Below are positions 54,007-63,054 of a stretch of DNA of 64,000 nt, piece after piece. Position numbers and translations under genes: made by a program. The DNA is from Persicimonas caeni (lineage in GTDB: Bacteria; Myxococcota_A; Bradymonadia; Bradymonadales; Bradymonadaceae): positions 1,136,001 through 1,200,000 of the forward strand of contig NZ_CP041186.1 of assembly GCF_006517175.1 (NCBI RefSeq), read 5' to 3'. Under the pieces are notes generated by a model. That model was given only the letters and a program-made list of their open reading frames with translations, was not told the DNA's origin and did not search any database. The number at the start of each line of letters is the position of its first letter. The stretch's first letter is position 1.

Positions 54007-54282
54007 GGCTCGGAGGCGCTGAATTGGGAGGCGCTGAATTGGGAGGCGCTGAATTGGGAGGCGCTGAATTGGGAGGCGCTGAACGCTGGAGCGCTAAAGA
54101 TTCATCTGAAGTTCGCTGAAAACGCTGCAGAAGGCAGCCCCATTGGCAACCTGTCGGCACACCTCGACGTTGGATTCTACAGCGCCTTCCGCGCACAATC
54201 AGATGAATCTCCAGCGCCTTAGCGTTCCGCGACTCGCTGCTTCCGAGCCCTCCGAGCCTCCGAGCCTCAGCGCCTCCGAGCC
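54007..54282. repeat. Inverted-repeat-bounded element with 15-bp tandem repeats
   Basis: A 16-bp sequence at 54007-54022 is repeated exactly in inverted form at 54267-54282. A nested pair, AGATTCATCTGA (54107-54118) and TCAGATGAATCT (54200-54211), strengthens the fold. Inside are four perfect copies of a 15-bp unit (54014-54073) with partial copies on both sides. It has no recognisable gene and resembles a miniature inverted-repeat element. Confidence 0.7.
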
Positions 54283-54315
54283 TCAGCGCCCTCAGCTCTG
54301 AGGCGCCCGAAGAGC

Positions 54316-54744
54316 TTCGCGATGGACGCCGACCAAACCCGACCTTCTCCAAAGTCCTTCGCGATGGTCTCCCGATCGACCTCCGCCTCACAAAAGTCCT
54401 TCGCGATGGTCTCCCGATCGACTTCGGCCTCACAAAAGACCATCGCGATGGTCTCCCGATCGACCTCGGCCTCAAAAAAGATCATCGCGATGGCCTCCCG
54501 ATCGACCTCGGCCTCACAAATGTCCTTCGCGATGGTCCGGTCACGAACCCGAGCCGCAAAAAAGACCATCGCGATGGTCTTCGACCAAACCGAGGTGGCC
54601 GGCGAGTCTATCGCGATGGTGTCGGCTGCGACCGGAGTTTCGTCGAGCATCATCGCGATGGTTCGCGACACGACTGCGGTCACAAAAAAGTCCATCGCGA
54701 AGGACCGGCGCGCGCCTCAGGCTCGCGCGGCATCTTCGCGATGG
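54316..54744. repeat. Array of eleven TCGCGATGG-core sites at 42-bp spacing
   Basis: The core A/T-TCGCGATGG (or AAGG once) starts at 54316, 54358, 54400, 54442, 54484, 54526, 54568, 54610, 54652, 54694 and 54735. Ten intervals are involved: nine of exactly 42 bp and a last one of 41. Several cores are long perfect palindromes: 18 bp at 54437-54454, 20 bp at 54562-54581. Spacers between the second and sixth sites are near-identical; the others diverge. Both strands have open frames with a 14-residue period because 42 is a multiple of three. The array lies between the inverted-repeat element and an unknown gene. Confidence 0.85.
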
Positions 54745-54776
54745 ACTCGGGAGTGAATCGGGTTGGGCCAGCGGGC

Positions 54777-55622
54777 TTACGCCTCGGTCGGCTCGGGATC
54801 GACGTCGGTGTCGACATCTACGCCCGGCTCGTCGGCGTCGTCGAGCGGCGCGCCGCCGTCATCGTCGACGGGTTCGCCGGTGTTCGGGTCGACGTCGGGC
54901 ATGCTGCCATGGCGCTCGTAGTACAGCGCCGCGCGCTCCTGCTGGTCGGCGTACTGCTCGAGCAGCTTGTCGAGGATGTCGGGCTCTTCGCAGTAGTCGG
55001 CCAGGATGGTCACAAAAACGCGGTTGAACGCCTCGGTGAACTGCGCTTCGGCAGCCTCGACGTCGCTGTGCTCGACCTGGTCGCGGTTGCGCACGTCGAG
55101 CTGGCGGCTGAACTTGGCGTTGAGCCGGTCGAGCTGGTCGACGAGCACCGTCAGCCCGCAGGCGGCGACGTGGTCGGCGAACGGATCGCGCAGCAGCTCG
55201 AGCATCTCGGTGACCGTTTGTTGCTGCTCCTCGAAGGTCAGCCCGCTGACCGGGCGCACCCCGTTGGCAAACAGGGCCTTGCGAAGGGCGCGGGCCTTCT
55301 TCTGGATGTCCGGGGCCTCGTCGTTGCGGGCGAGCGCGCCCAGCGAGGTGTCCATGCTCGTCAAGGTGTTGTCGATGATGGCGTCGGTCTTGCGCGCGCC
55401 GCTTCGGCCCTGGCTGACCGAATGGTCTTGGTTGCGCCAGCGGAAACGCAGCGAGCGCGCGTTGCGGCCGAGCTCGCGCGCGTCGGTCGCGCGCTTTTTC
55501 AGGCGCGGGTTGGGCGTCTGCAGCGTGTCGAGTTGGACGATGATATCGAGGATGATGAACAGCAAGCTGCTCGGCTTGAGCTTGTAGCCTGCGACATGAG
55601 GTGAGACGACGACTTCCGACAT
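54777..55622 (-). CDS. Unknown cytoplasmic helical protein
   Basis: A 281-residue protein. The ATG at 55622 has AAGGAG nine bases upstream. It has no signal peptide. The body is helical with conserved-looking segments (Ile-Leu-Asp-Ile-Ile-Val-Gln-Leu-Asp, Gly-Leu-Thr-Phe-Glu-Glu-Gln-Gln-Gln, Arg-Asn-Arg-Asp-Gln-Val-Glu) and ends in an Asp/Pro/Glu tail. No family is recognised. It sits right beside the 42-bp repeat array, which lies past its stop codon; a link is unknown. Confidence 0.7.
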   Translation of the reverse strand: MSEVVVSPHVAGYKLKPSSLLFIILDIIVQLDTLQTPNPRLKKRATDARELGRNARSLRFRWRNQDHSVSQGRSGARKTDAIIDNTLTSMDTSLGALARNDEAPDIQKKARALRKALFANGVRPVSGLTFEEQQQTVTEMLELLRDPFADHVAACGLTVLVDQLDRLNAKFSRQLDVRNRDQVEHSDVEAAEAQFTEAFNRVFVTILADYCEEPDILDKLLEQYADQQERAALYYERHGSMPDVDPNTGEPVDDDGGAPLDDADEPGVDVDTDVDPEPTEA

Positions 55623-55806
55623 AACTCGGTTCTCCTTTCTTGCAAAAAGGACAATCCCCCACTGCTCGGGATCGTCGGTCACGCGGCGAACGAAGCGCTC
55701 CGGGCTGCCGCGAAGTCCCCGGGCGCGGTGTTGATGGTGCGAATGCAGCTAGTTTGCCGCAATGGAGCAACGGAGGCAAGGAACGTTCGAGCGTGATTAG
55801 CCCCAC

Positions 55807-55841
55807 AAAAAAAGCGCCCCCAGCGTTCGCTGGAGGCGCTT
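55807..55841 (-). terminator. Terminator of the XPB-type helicase gene
   Basis: A GC stem (55812-55825 with 55828-55841) is followed on the minus strand by a T-run. It lies about 28 bp after the helicase stop. Confidence 0.85.
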
Positions 55842-55868
55842 CCATCATCTCGACGATGCAGCCGAAGG

Positions 55869-57542
55869 CTACTCGACCGTCTCGATGTGATAGCGGTAGC
55901 CCTGCTCGGTCAAGAAGAGCTGGCGCTTATTCGAGTAGTCCTGCTCGGTGGTGTCGCGGGTGACCACGCTATAAAAGTGCGCCTCGTTGCCGTTTTCCTT
56001 CGGCCGAAGGATGCGGCCCAGACGCTGCGCCTCTTCTTGGCGGCTGCCGAACGTTCCCGAGACCTGAATGGCCACGTTGGCGTCGGGCAGGTCGACCGCG
56101 AAGTTGGCGACTTTGCTGACCACGAGCACGGGGACCTCGCCGCTCCTGAACTTTTTGTACAGGACGTCGCGGTCGGCCTGCTTGGTGCGGCCGGTGATGA
56201 TGGGCGCGCCGGTGAGCTCCTGGATGTCGTCGAGCTGGTCGAGGTACTGGCCGATGATGAGCACCTGGTCGTCGGTGTGCTCCTCGAGCAGATCTTCGAT
56301 GACCTGCAGCTTGGCCGGGTTGGTCGCGGCGAGCTTGTACTTCTCGCGCGGCTCGGCCAGCGCGTAGGTCAGGCGCAGGTCGTCGTCGCGGAAGGGCACG
56401 CGGATCTCTTTGCACTGGGCGGTCGCGATAAAGCCCTTCTTCTCGAGCACGCGCCACGGCACGTCGTACTTTTTGGGGCCGATGAGGCTGAAGACCTCGT
56501 CTTCTTTGCCGTCCTCGCGCACCAGCGTGGCGGTCAGACCGAGGCGACGCCGGCTCTGCAGGTTGGCCACCGCGCGGAACACGGGCGCCGGAAGCAGGTG
56601 GACCTCATCGTACACAATCAGGCCCCAGTTCGACTCGTTGAACAGACCGAAGTGCTTGAACTCGTCTTCTTTGCTCTTGCGGTAGGTCAGGATCTGGTAG
56701 GTCGTGATCGTCAGCGGCTTGATCTCTTTGTTGTCGCCCGAGTACTCGCCGACCATGTCCGGATCGATATCGGTCTTGTCGATGATCTCGTCTCGCCACT
56801 GGCGAAGGGCGGTGACGTTGGTGGTGAGCACGAGCGTGTGCTCTTTGACCACGTCCATGGTGCCGATGGCCACGATCGTCTTGCCCGCGCCGCAGGGCAG
56901 CACGATGGTGCCGCTACCGCCGCGCTCGGTGCCGCCGGCCCAGAAGGCGTCGACCGCCTCGCGCTGGTAGTCGCGCAGGCCGAAGTCTTTGCCCTGCAGG
57001 GTCGTGTCGCGCAGCGCGATGTCGAGCGGGTCGCCCTCCACGTAGCCCGCCAAGTCCTCGACCGGGTAGCCCACCTGGATGAGCGCGTGCTTGATGAAGC
57101 CGCGCTGGTCCTTGGTGACCTTGACGCGTCCGTTGCGCACATCGCCGTCGATAAACGGCTCGACGCGGCGCTGGCGCACGACTTCTTCGAGCAGCGTCAG
57201 ATCTTCGGAGACCAACCAGTGATCGCCGGCGTCGGAGATGAGCTTGATGCGCCCATAACGCGACATGAAGTCGTTGATGTCGAAGATGAGGTTATCCGGC
57301 ACCTCATACTTGCTATACTTGGTCAGCTGATCTTTGACTTGTTCGGGCGTATAACCCAGCGCCGAGGCGTTCCATAGCGACAGCGGGGAGATACGATAGG
57401 TATGTATATGCTCCGGGGATTTGACGATCTCCGCGAACACGGACAGCGCATCGCGCGCTTCCTCGAACTTGTCATTGGCCGTCTCGAGCAAAACGGTCCG
57501 GTCCGATTGGACAATGAGCGGATTCGACGGATTGTACGACAT
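55869..57542 (-). CDS. XPB-type SF2 DNA repair helicase
   Basis: A 557-residue helicase. An N-terminal domain of about 180 residues (damage-recognition-like; contains Asp-Phe-Met-Ser-Arg-Tyr-Gly) precedes the motor. Walker A is Gly-Ala-Gly-Lys-Thr (218-222), motif II is Asp-Glu-Val-His (312-315), motif III is Thr-Ala-Thr-Leu-Val-Arg-Glu-Asp, the XPB-specific RED motif, and motif VI is Arg-Leu-Gly-Arg-Ile-Leu-Arg-Pro. These match bacterial XPB (3'-5' helicase). No Bax1-like nuclease gene is adjacent. It is divergent from the metallophosphoesterase. Confidence 0.93.
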   Translation of the reverse strand: MSYNPSNPLIVQSDRTVLLETANDKFEEARDALSVFAEIVKSPEHIHTYRISPLSLWNASALGYTPEQVKDQLTKYSKYEVPDNLIFDINDFMSRYGRIKLISDAGDHWLVSEDLTLLEEVVRQRRVEPFIDGDVRNGRVKVTKDQRGFIKHALIQVGYPVEDLAGYVEGDPLDIALRDTTLQGKDFGLRDYQREAVDAFWAGGTERGGSGTIVLPCGAGKTIVAIGTMDVVKEHTLVLTTNVTALRQWRDEIIDKTDIDPDMVGEYSGDNKEIKPLTITTYQILTYRKSKEDEFKHFGLFNESNWGLIVYDEVHLLPAPVFRAVANLQSRRRLGLTATLVREDGKEDEVFSLIGPKKYDVPWRVLEKKGFIATAQCKEIRVPFRDDDLRLTYALAEPREKYKLAATNPAKLQVIEDLLEEHTDDQVLIIGQYLDQLDDIQELTGAPIITGRTKQADRDVLYKKFRSGEVPVLVVSKVANFAVDLPDANVAIQVSGTFGSRQEEAQRLGRILRPKENGNEAHFYSVVTRDTTEQDYSNKRQLFLTEQGYRYHIETVE

Positions 57543-57718
57543 CTATGGAAACCTTGTTGGGAAGGAGGAGAGCGGATTTTCTTGTCGAGTGGCCCTCAGC
57601 GGACACATTGTGTAAACAGAAATTCAGCAGCCCTCGCTGCGAGGCGCACAAACTAGTGCAACGATTGGCAGATGGCAACCGTTGCGGTTCTACGGTCTGT
57701 CCCGGTAAATCAACCCCT

Positions 57719-58522
57719 ATGATCAATCCGTTAAAAGAAGTCGAGGTCAATCGGTTCGTGTTGCGCCACCCTCGGGTCACCGAGGCGCTGGCCGACATGT
57801 GTATCGCCCAGATCACAGATATCCACCTGGGTCGCTGGGTCAAACCACGTCACCTGCTCCAGATCGTCGAGTTCGTCAACGAGCACGAGCCGCATCTGGT
57901 CGCGTTGACGGGCGATTATGTCGGCTACAACACCGACGATATCGCCCCCTGCATCCAGACGCTGGGCGAGCTCGAGCCGCCGACCTACGCCGTACTCGGC
58001 AATCACGATCACTGGGCCAGCACGGAGCAGACCCAAAACGAGTTCGAGCGTGCCGAGATTCCCCTGCTGACCAATGAGCGGGTGCGCTTTGCTCACGGGG
58101 ACACCGAGATCACCGTCGTCGGCGTCGACGACCACGTCACTCGCCACGCCGACGTCGAAGCCGCCTTCGACGGCCACGAAGACGAGGGCTTCTGCCTGAC
58201 GCTCAACCACGTGCCCGCCGTCGCCCCGGCGTGCGCCGAGAAGGGCTCGCACCTGATCTTGAGCGGCCACACCCACGGCTTCCAGTTCAACGTGCCCGGC
58301 GTCACCCACAAGATCGCCGAGTCCTTCGGCACCGAGTACTACGCCGGGCCCTATCGCCTGGGCGAGAGCTACCTATATATCAGCAGGGGGCTCGGCTCGG
58401 CGTCGTGGCCGTGGCGCATCCGCGCCAAGCCAGAGATCACCTTCTTCGACCTGCGGCCGAGCAAGGAGATCCATCTGGAGTTGGTGGAGAGTGAGACGAT
58501 GAGCGTCAAGCACCGTCCCTGA
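57719..58522 (+). CDS. YkuE-like metallophosphoesterase
   Basis: A 267-residue calcineurin-like phosphoesterase. The ATG at 57719 is chosen; the open frame before it lacks family character. Motifs occur in order: Asp-Ile-His-Leu-Gly, Gly-Asp-Tyr-Val-Gly, Gly-Asn-His-Asp-His-Trp, Asn-His-Val-Pro and Ser-Gly-His-Thr-His-Gly-Phe-Gln, which supply the two-metal site. The pattern Gly-His-Thr-His-Gly-Gly/Phe-Gln is typical of YkuE/YaeI, which act on UDP-diacylglucosamine-like or other lipids. There is no signal peptide. Confidence 0.9.
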   Translation: MINPLKEVEVNRFVLRHPRVTEALADMCIAQITDIHLGRWVKPRHLLQIVEFVNEHEPHLVALTGDYVGYNTDDIAPCIQTLGELEPPTYAVLGNHDHWASTEQTQNEFERAEIPLLTNERVRFAHGDTEITVVGVDDHVTRHADVEAAFDGHEDEGFCLTLNHVPAVAPACAEKGSHLILSGHTHGFQFNVPGVTHKIAESFGTEYYAGPYRLGESYLYISRGLGSASWPWRIRAKPEITFFDLRPSKEIHLELVESETMSVKHRP

Positions 58523-58543
58523 GGCAAGAACGAGAGGCAAGAA

Positions 58544-58966
58544 CTACGGACGCACCTCGAAAGAGACCTCGGCGCGTGGGTCGATCGTCTTGTCGACCGC
58601 CGCGCGCGCCTTGAGGATCCAGTGGCCGCCCTCCTGGGTGTAGACGGCATCCTCAGGGATATGCAGCACGATGGGGATGACGAACTCGTAATCCGCCGGC
58701 AGCTTGATGTCCTGGGCGACCTCGGCGGTCTTGACGAAGTCTTGCCACTCGCCGTCGCGCTGGACCTGCCCTTCCAAGCTGATCGTCACGTAATTGATCT
58801 CGCGGGCCTTCTTGGGGCAATGCAGCGTGGCCCAGGCTTCGAGCTCGTAGCCGGCTTTGATCGCCTGCTTACCCAAGCTCAAGTCGAGGCCGAGTTCCCC
58901 ACCAGTGATGGTGTTGATACGGCCCGTGAGAAATTTGAGGGTTTCACTAAGTTTGATCTTGGTCAT
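58544..58966 (-). CDS. Spo0M-like arrestin-fold protein
   Basis: A 140-residue protein. The repeated beta pattern and motifs (Leu-Asp-Leu-Ser-Leu-Gly-Lys-Gln, Tyr-Val-Thr-Ile-Ser-Leu-Glu-Gly, Pro-Ile-Val-Leu-His-Ile-Pro-Glu-Asp-Ala, Trp-Ile-Leu-Lys-Ala-Arg) resemble sporulation-control Spo0M/arrestin N-domain proteins, which are about twice as long. Similarity is structural impression only. It converges with the metallophosphoesterase gene. Function is unknown. Confidence 0.55.
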   Translation of the reverse strand: MTKIKLSETLKFLTGRINTITGGELGLDLSLGKQAIKAGYELEAWATLHCPKKAREINYVTISLEGQVQRDGEWQDFVKTAEVAQDIKLPADYEFVIPIVLHIPEDAVYTQEGGHWILKARAAVDKTIDPRAEVSFEVRP

Positions 58967-59157
58967 AGCGCGGAATCAATCCCGGAACATCATAGCCCGA
59001 ACAACACAACCCCATTCACAACAAAACAAGGCAGGCTTTTGGGCAGTGTACCAAAATTGCGCCGGTTTCAAATCCCGCATTGAAATCTTTGGTTCGTGCG
59101 CGCTGGCTGATAGATTGGGGCCAACCGATGCCGTCTTCCCGCCAAGGGTTGCCCTGG

Positions 59158-60963
59158 ATGACTTCAAGCAGTCGAAACAACCGTCTCGTGCTCGCCGGGC
59201 TCCTCGCCCTCGCCGCGGCCACCGTGGTCGTCGTGTTCGTGATGATGAATGCGGACGACGACGAGCCCACGGCGCCCACGCCCGCCGAGTCGCAGCACAA
59301 ACCCGCGCCGCTCACTGCGTGGCAGGCGTCTGATGACGCCCGGACGGTCGACGTGCGCGTCGATGACGCCACCGGCCCCACCCTGCAACTGGAAGGCGCA
59401 GATCCGATCACACTCACCCCGACGCTGATCTCGCCGCGCGCGATGTCGTTCGAGTGGACGAGTTGGGAGGTGCATCGTGGCCAAGACCACACGCTTGTGG
59501 TCGGCGAAGGGTCGGCAGGAAAGGCAACGCTCAGCGCGACGTGGAGCTTCTTCGACGGCAACCCCCAGGCCCACCTCGCTCTGGCGATCACCGCCCTTCC
59601 CGCGGCGCACTTGGCCGACGAAATCACCCTGGCGGTGTCGTTTCCGTCGGGTGAACTCGCCTTAGTGTCTACGTCCCAAGCCGACGCAGCAGTCTCCGGT
59701 CCCGCAGGCGTGGCTCTCCCTGCAACCTGGCGCGGCGGCGAGCAGACGTTGACCTACTCGAATTTTAGCGGCCCCCGCGTCTCGAAGGACGACTCGACCA
59801 ACACTTTGCAATTCGAGTTGTGGCAAAAGGCAGGCAGCCGCCAAGACATCGACTGGTCCGATTGCATCGAAGCCCCGGCCGATCTCACCGTCGATTTGGA
59901 GCTCGACCTGACCGTGACCGTCGGCAGTCGCGCTACGGTGTCACGCTGGCCGCTGCCCAATGCCCAGGAGGCGGTGCTCGTGCCCGTCTTTGACGTCGCC
60001 TCGCACCACCCGGACGCGCAGGTCGCCCAGGGCGTGGCCAAATACGCCGACCGGTGGCTGTGGCGAGCGCGCACGCTGCTGTATGGACATTCGTCGCCCG
60101 AAGACCCGCGCTATGGCACCGGCGGGCTGTTGGGGCATGGGCTCGGCGGCACGCTGGTCGTGCCCGAGACGTTCGTCGCAGACGAGGCGATCCAGCAACT
60201 CGCCGCCGAGCTCGAAGGCACACACGCCGAACTTGCGCCGCGCTCGGCAGTGGTCGAGGGATACACAGGGAGCAGCCGCCTAGTGTCGAGCCCGAGCTGC
60301 AGCAAACTGATCGAGTTGTCCCGGGCCGGCGTTCCCGCCGTCATCACCGGAAGCTCGAACGATGCCGCGTTGGCCGATATCGGCTTCAACACCGGGCCCC
60401 CGGGACTGACCACGACGGTCGGTCCGGTGCAACTCGACGGCAGCCGAAAGACGCTCCTCGCCCAGGGGATGTCTCCCGAGAGCCTCGAGCCGATCTGGAA
60501 GAGCGGACAGACGGCAACCTTCGTCACCCCGTTTGTAGCGACACGAAACCCGCTCATCGGTGCGTTCAAAGAGGGACTGCTCGTCCCCGAGCGGGACGGC
60601 CACTGGACTGTGGCGCCGGAGGTGGCCGGCGCGATGACGAATCTGGAGCTATGGCGAGAGGAGACCCCCCTGCTCGTCACGAGCCTCGGCGCCGCCGCCG
60701 GCCATGCCGAGCGGATGCGTGGGGTGCGGTGGTGGTGGAGTGAAAAAGGCGAGGTCGAGTTATACAATCCGCACGGCGAGCCCCTGCACGGCGCAACCTT
60801 CAAGGTTTGGCCGAGCGAGACTGGCGGGTCGAGCACCACGCTGCACCTGAAGCCGGGCCGCAACTCCCTCGACGTGGGGGCTCCCACGGGCGAGGAGAGA
60901 GAGGGGCTAGAGCCCCCCGGGCCGGTCGACTGGCAGTTCGCAGGCGGCCAATCAGCCGACTAA
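59158..60963 (+). CDS. Unknown exported protein
   Basis: A 601-residue protein. The ATG at 59158 has AAGGG nine bases before it; 59128 and 59080 are alternatives. A single hydrophobic anchor (about residues 10-30) follows a basic start, then a Pro/Glu linker. The remainder is beta-rich with a few Trp-rich strands (Val-Arg-Trp-Trp-Trp-Ser-Glu-Lys-Gly). One segment (Gly-Gly-Leu-Leu-Gly-His-Gly-Leu-Gly-Gly) is glycine-rich. No family was recognised; it is probably a periplasmic or surface protein. Confidence 0.65.
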   Translation: MTSSSRNNRLVLAGLLALAAATVVVVFVMMNADDDEPTAPTPAESQHKPAPLTAWQASDDARTVDVRVDDATGPTLQLEGADPITLTPTLISPRAMSFEWTSWEVHRGQDHTLVVGEGSAGKATLSATWSFFDGNPQAHLALAITALPAAHLADEITLAVSFPSGELALVSTSQADAAVSGPAGVALPATWRGGEQTLTYSNFSGPRVSKDDSTNTLQFELWQKAGSRQDIDWSDCIEAPADLTVDLELDLTVTVGSRATVSRWPLPNAQEAVLVPVFDVASHHPDAQVAQGVAKYADRWLWRARTLLYGHSSPEDPRYGTGGLLGHGLGGTLVVPETFVADEAIQQLAAELEGTHAELAPRSAVVEGYTGSSRLVSSPSCSKLIELSRAGVPAVITGSSNDAALADIGFNTGPPGLTTTVGPVQLDGSRKTLLAQGMSPESLEPIWKSGQTATFVTPFVATRNPLIGAFKEGLLVPERDGHWTVAPEVAGAMTNLELWREETPLLVTSLGAAAGHAERMRGVRWWWSEKGEVELYNPHGEPLHGATFKVWPSETGGSSTTLHLKPGRNSLDVGAPTGEEREGLEPPGPVDWQFAGGQSAD

Positions 60964-60966
60964 AAG

Positions 60967-61374
60967 TCAGCCGACCAGTGAGACGTGGTCGATCTTGAGG
61001 CAGCGGTCTTGGACGACCGCGATCCCCGCCTCTTCGAGTCGACGCGCAGCCTCGTCGTTGCGAATGCCGAGTTGCAGCCAGACGGTCTTCGGAGGTGGGT
61101 CCATCGCCAGAATCTCGTCGACGTGGTCGCCAACAAATTGGGAGCGACGAAAGACGTTGACCATGTCGACGGGACGGTCGATCTGATCGACCGAGTCGTA
61201 GACCTCCAGGTCGTCGATTCGGTCGAGCGTCGGGTTGACCGGCACGATCTCGTAGCCGGAGCGCTCCATATACTTCGGCACGCTATAAGCGGCCCCAGAG
61301 CGCTTCATCCCGATCACCGCGATACTCTTGGTCGACTCGAGAATCTCACGCAACTTTTCGCGCTCATTCGCCAT
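60967..61374 (-). CDS. CoA-binding (YccU-like) protein
   Basis: A 135-residue Rossmann-fold CoA-binding protein. Ser-Ile-Ala-Val-Ile-Gly-Met-Lys-Arg-Ser-Gly-Ala-Ala, Tyr-Glu-Ile-Val-Pro-Val-Asn-Pro, Val-Asp-Met-Val-Asn-Val-Phe-Arg-Arg and Trp-Leu-Gln-Leu-Gly-Ile are the family signature. It matches the stand-alone YccU type, without ligase domains. The biological role is undefined. It precedes no obvious partner; slyD lies upstream on the same strand, 36 bp away. Confidence 0.9.
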   Translation of the reverse strand: MANEREKLREILESTKSIAVIGMKRSGAAYSVPKYMERSGYEIVPVNPTLDRIDDLEVYDSVDQIDRPVDMVNVFRRSQFVGDHVDEILAMDPPPKTVWLQLGIRNDEAARRLEEAGIAVVQDRCLKIDHVSLVG

Positions 61375-61410
61375 AGTGGCCCGTCCTCGCGAGGCTATCG
61401 CGCAATCGAC

Positions 61411-61899
61411 TCAGTGATGATGGTGGTCGCCGGTGTGGGCGTGACCGTGATCGATCTCCTCTTCGGTCGCCTCACGCACGTCGACCACTTTGCCGGTAAA
61501 GTGCAGGCGCTTTCCTGCCAGCGGGGCGTTACCGTCGAGCACGACCTGGTCGCCGGCGACCTCTTTGACGAAGAAGACCATGCCTGCCCCCCCTTCCTCG
61601 GGGATGAGCTGGATGGGCAGCCCGGGCTTCAGGTCGAGGTCCTCGGGGAACTCGTCCTTGGAGACGCGCTGCTGGAGGTTCGGGTTGTACTCGCCGTACG
61701 CCTCTTCGGGCTCGAACTCCACGTCGAACTCGTCGCCCGGCTCGAAGCCGCTCAGCGTATCCTCGAGACCGGGGATAATATTTCCGTGCCCGTGGAGGTA
61801 GTAAAACGGCTCGCCTTCTTCACGGCGCTCGAGCTCCTCGCCTTTGCCGTCGCGAAGAATATAGGTGACACCGACGACTCGATTCTTGAGAACTTCCAT
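61411..61899 (-). CDS. slyD: SlyD-type FKBP peptidyl-prolyl isomerase
   Basis: A 162-residue cytoplasmic chaperone and prolyl isomerase. FKBP segments flank an inserted IF domain: Phe-Tyr-Tyr-Leu-His-Gly-His-Gly-Asn-Ile-Ile-Pro-Gly-Leu-Glu, Tyr-Gly-Glu-Tyr, and Gly-Asn-x-Pro-Leu-Ala-Gly-Lys-x-Leu-His-Phe. The C-terminus is His-rich (Gly-His-Ala-His-Thr-Gly-Asp-His-His-His-His), the metal-binding tail that links SlyD to nickel handling. No hydrogenase gene is in this window. Confidence 0.94.
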   Translation of the reverse strand: MEVLKNRVVGVTYILRDGKGEELERREEGEPFYYLHGHGNIIPGLEDTLSGFEPGDEFDVEFEPEEAYGEYNPNLQQRVSKDEFPEDLDLKPGLPIQLIPEEGGAGMVFFVKEVAGDQVVLDGNAPLAGKRLHFTGKVVDVREATEEEIDHGHAHTGDHHHH

Positions 61900-61935
61900 G
61901 GTTGGTCCTGTTAAGGGGTTCGCCTCTGATTAGCG

Positions 61936-62853
61936 TTAATCGCGCTGCGGCGAAGCAGTGATGCGTTCGCGCACGCGGCGGATTTCGTACTCCGAGCGCG
62001 TATCTTGGGGGACCTCGTCGGCGAATGCAATCGTCTCGCGGGCCTCGTCTTTGCGCCCCAACTCCCAGAGCAACTCGGCTCGACACGCTAAAAGCTCTCC
62101 CTCACGCCGGGGCACGTCGGTGACCGCGGGCGCAAAGGCCTGTTCGAGCAGGGCGAGCGCCTCGGTCAACTCCTCGTGCGATGCCCCGAAGCGCAGAGCG
62201 CCGAGCACCTGACAGAGACGGACGCGTGGATTGTCGGACTTGGCCCAAAGGCCCTCCTCGATCGACTCGTCGAACTCGCCACGCTTGCCCTCTCGAACCG
62301 CCAACTCCGCACGACAGCCTAGAAGGTATGCACGCGCCCCCTTCGGACGAGTGAGCTCGGCGGCCGCCTCGTAGGCTTCGTGGCACTGGATGAGGTTCTC
62401 CTTCCGAAGCGCCACCTCCATACGCCAACGCGCGATATTGACGGCTTGCGCGCCTTTGTCGGGTTTGGCATAGCCCGCCGAAAGCGTCTCGTATGCGCGC
62501 TCGTATTCTCCCCGCACAACCAGCGCGCGTGCGAGGTTCACCCGATGGATCAGTGCTTCTTTGCGGCCACGCATCAAGTTGCTGCTCAGACGTGCCGAGC
62601 AATAGTCGATCGCTTGGTCGACTGCGCCACGTTTCAGCAACCAGGCCCCCAGATGGGTTCGAAGATACAGGTGAGACAACAACAACACGTACGGGACGAT
62701 AAGAAGAGGGATCGCTGCAGGCACGAAGAAATCGGCCCAATCCTGCCACTCGGGCTGGAATGCCAGATAGACGCCCACGAAATACCCAAGCGAGCAAGCC
62801 AAGCCAAGCGCGCCCAGAAGCGATACGAATTTTGGGTAAAGCCGTTCGAGCAC
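61936..62853 (-). CDS. Membrane-anchored TPR-like protein
   Basis: A 305-residue protein with two N-terminal membrane helices (about 8-30 and 45-65). The rest is helical repeats of TPR type (Ala-Leu-Val-Val-Arg-Gly-Glu-Tyr-Glu-Arg-Ala-Tyr-Glu-Thr-Leu; Tyr-Glu-Ala-Ala-Ala; Glu-Leu-Leu-Trp-Glu-Leu-Gly-Arg-Lys-Asp-Glu-Ala). It probably exposes a protein-interaction scaffold to the cytoplasm. Partners are unknown. It diverges from the threonine dehydratase gene. Confidence 0.75.
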   Translation of the reverse strand: MLERLYPKFVSLLGALGLACSLGYFVGVYLAFQPEWQDWADFFVPAAIPLLIVPYVLLLSHLYLRTHLGAWLLKRGAVDQAIDYCSARLSSNLMRGRKEALIHRVNLARALVVRGEYERAYETLSAGYAKPDKGAQAVNIARWRMEVALRKENLIQCHEAYEAAAELTRPKGARAYLLGCRAELAVREGKRGEFDESIEEGLWAKSDNPRVRLCQVLGALRFGASHEELTEALALLEQAFAPAVTDVPRREGELLACRAELLWELGRKDEARETIAFADEVPQDTRSEYEIRRVRERITASPQRD

Positions 62854-63054
62854 GTATGCCTCGTTGCCGACGCTCCATCGGTGCTATGTTGCCAGAGCCA
62901 CTGTGACCCGATGTGAGCTGATCAGTTGGGCCGTGATGATATATGGTGTTGATGAACTGTCGAGAGGCCACCGGCGCTCGCGTTCTCTGCTACCGCCACG
63001 ATCGCGCTGATCGACACCATAACTTGAATAAGTCCACGAACTGCGAGGCTCCCC

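Noticed and set aside
54267..54695. 142-residue repeat protein on the minus strand (and 144-residue on the plus)
   Set aside because: Not called as a gene: both strands are equally open because of the palindromic 42-bp period, and neither start has a ribosome site. It remains the main alternative to a DNA-level array.
54316..54744. Possible CRISPR array
   Set aside because: The conserved core is only about 10 bp, several spacers are near-identical to one another, and no cas gene is in the window.
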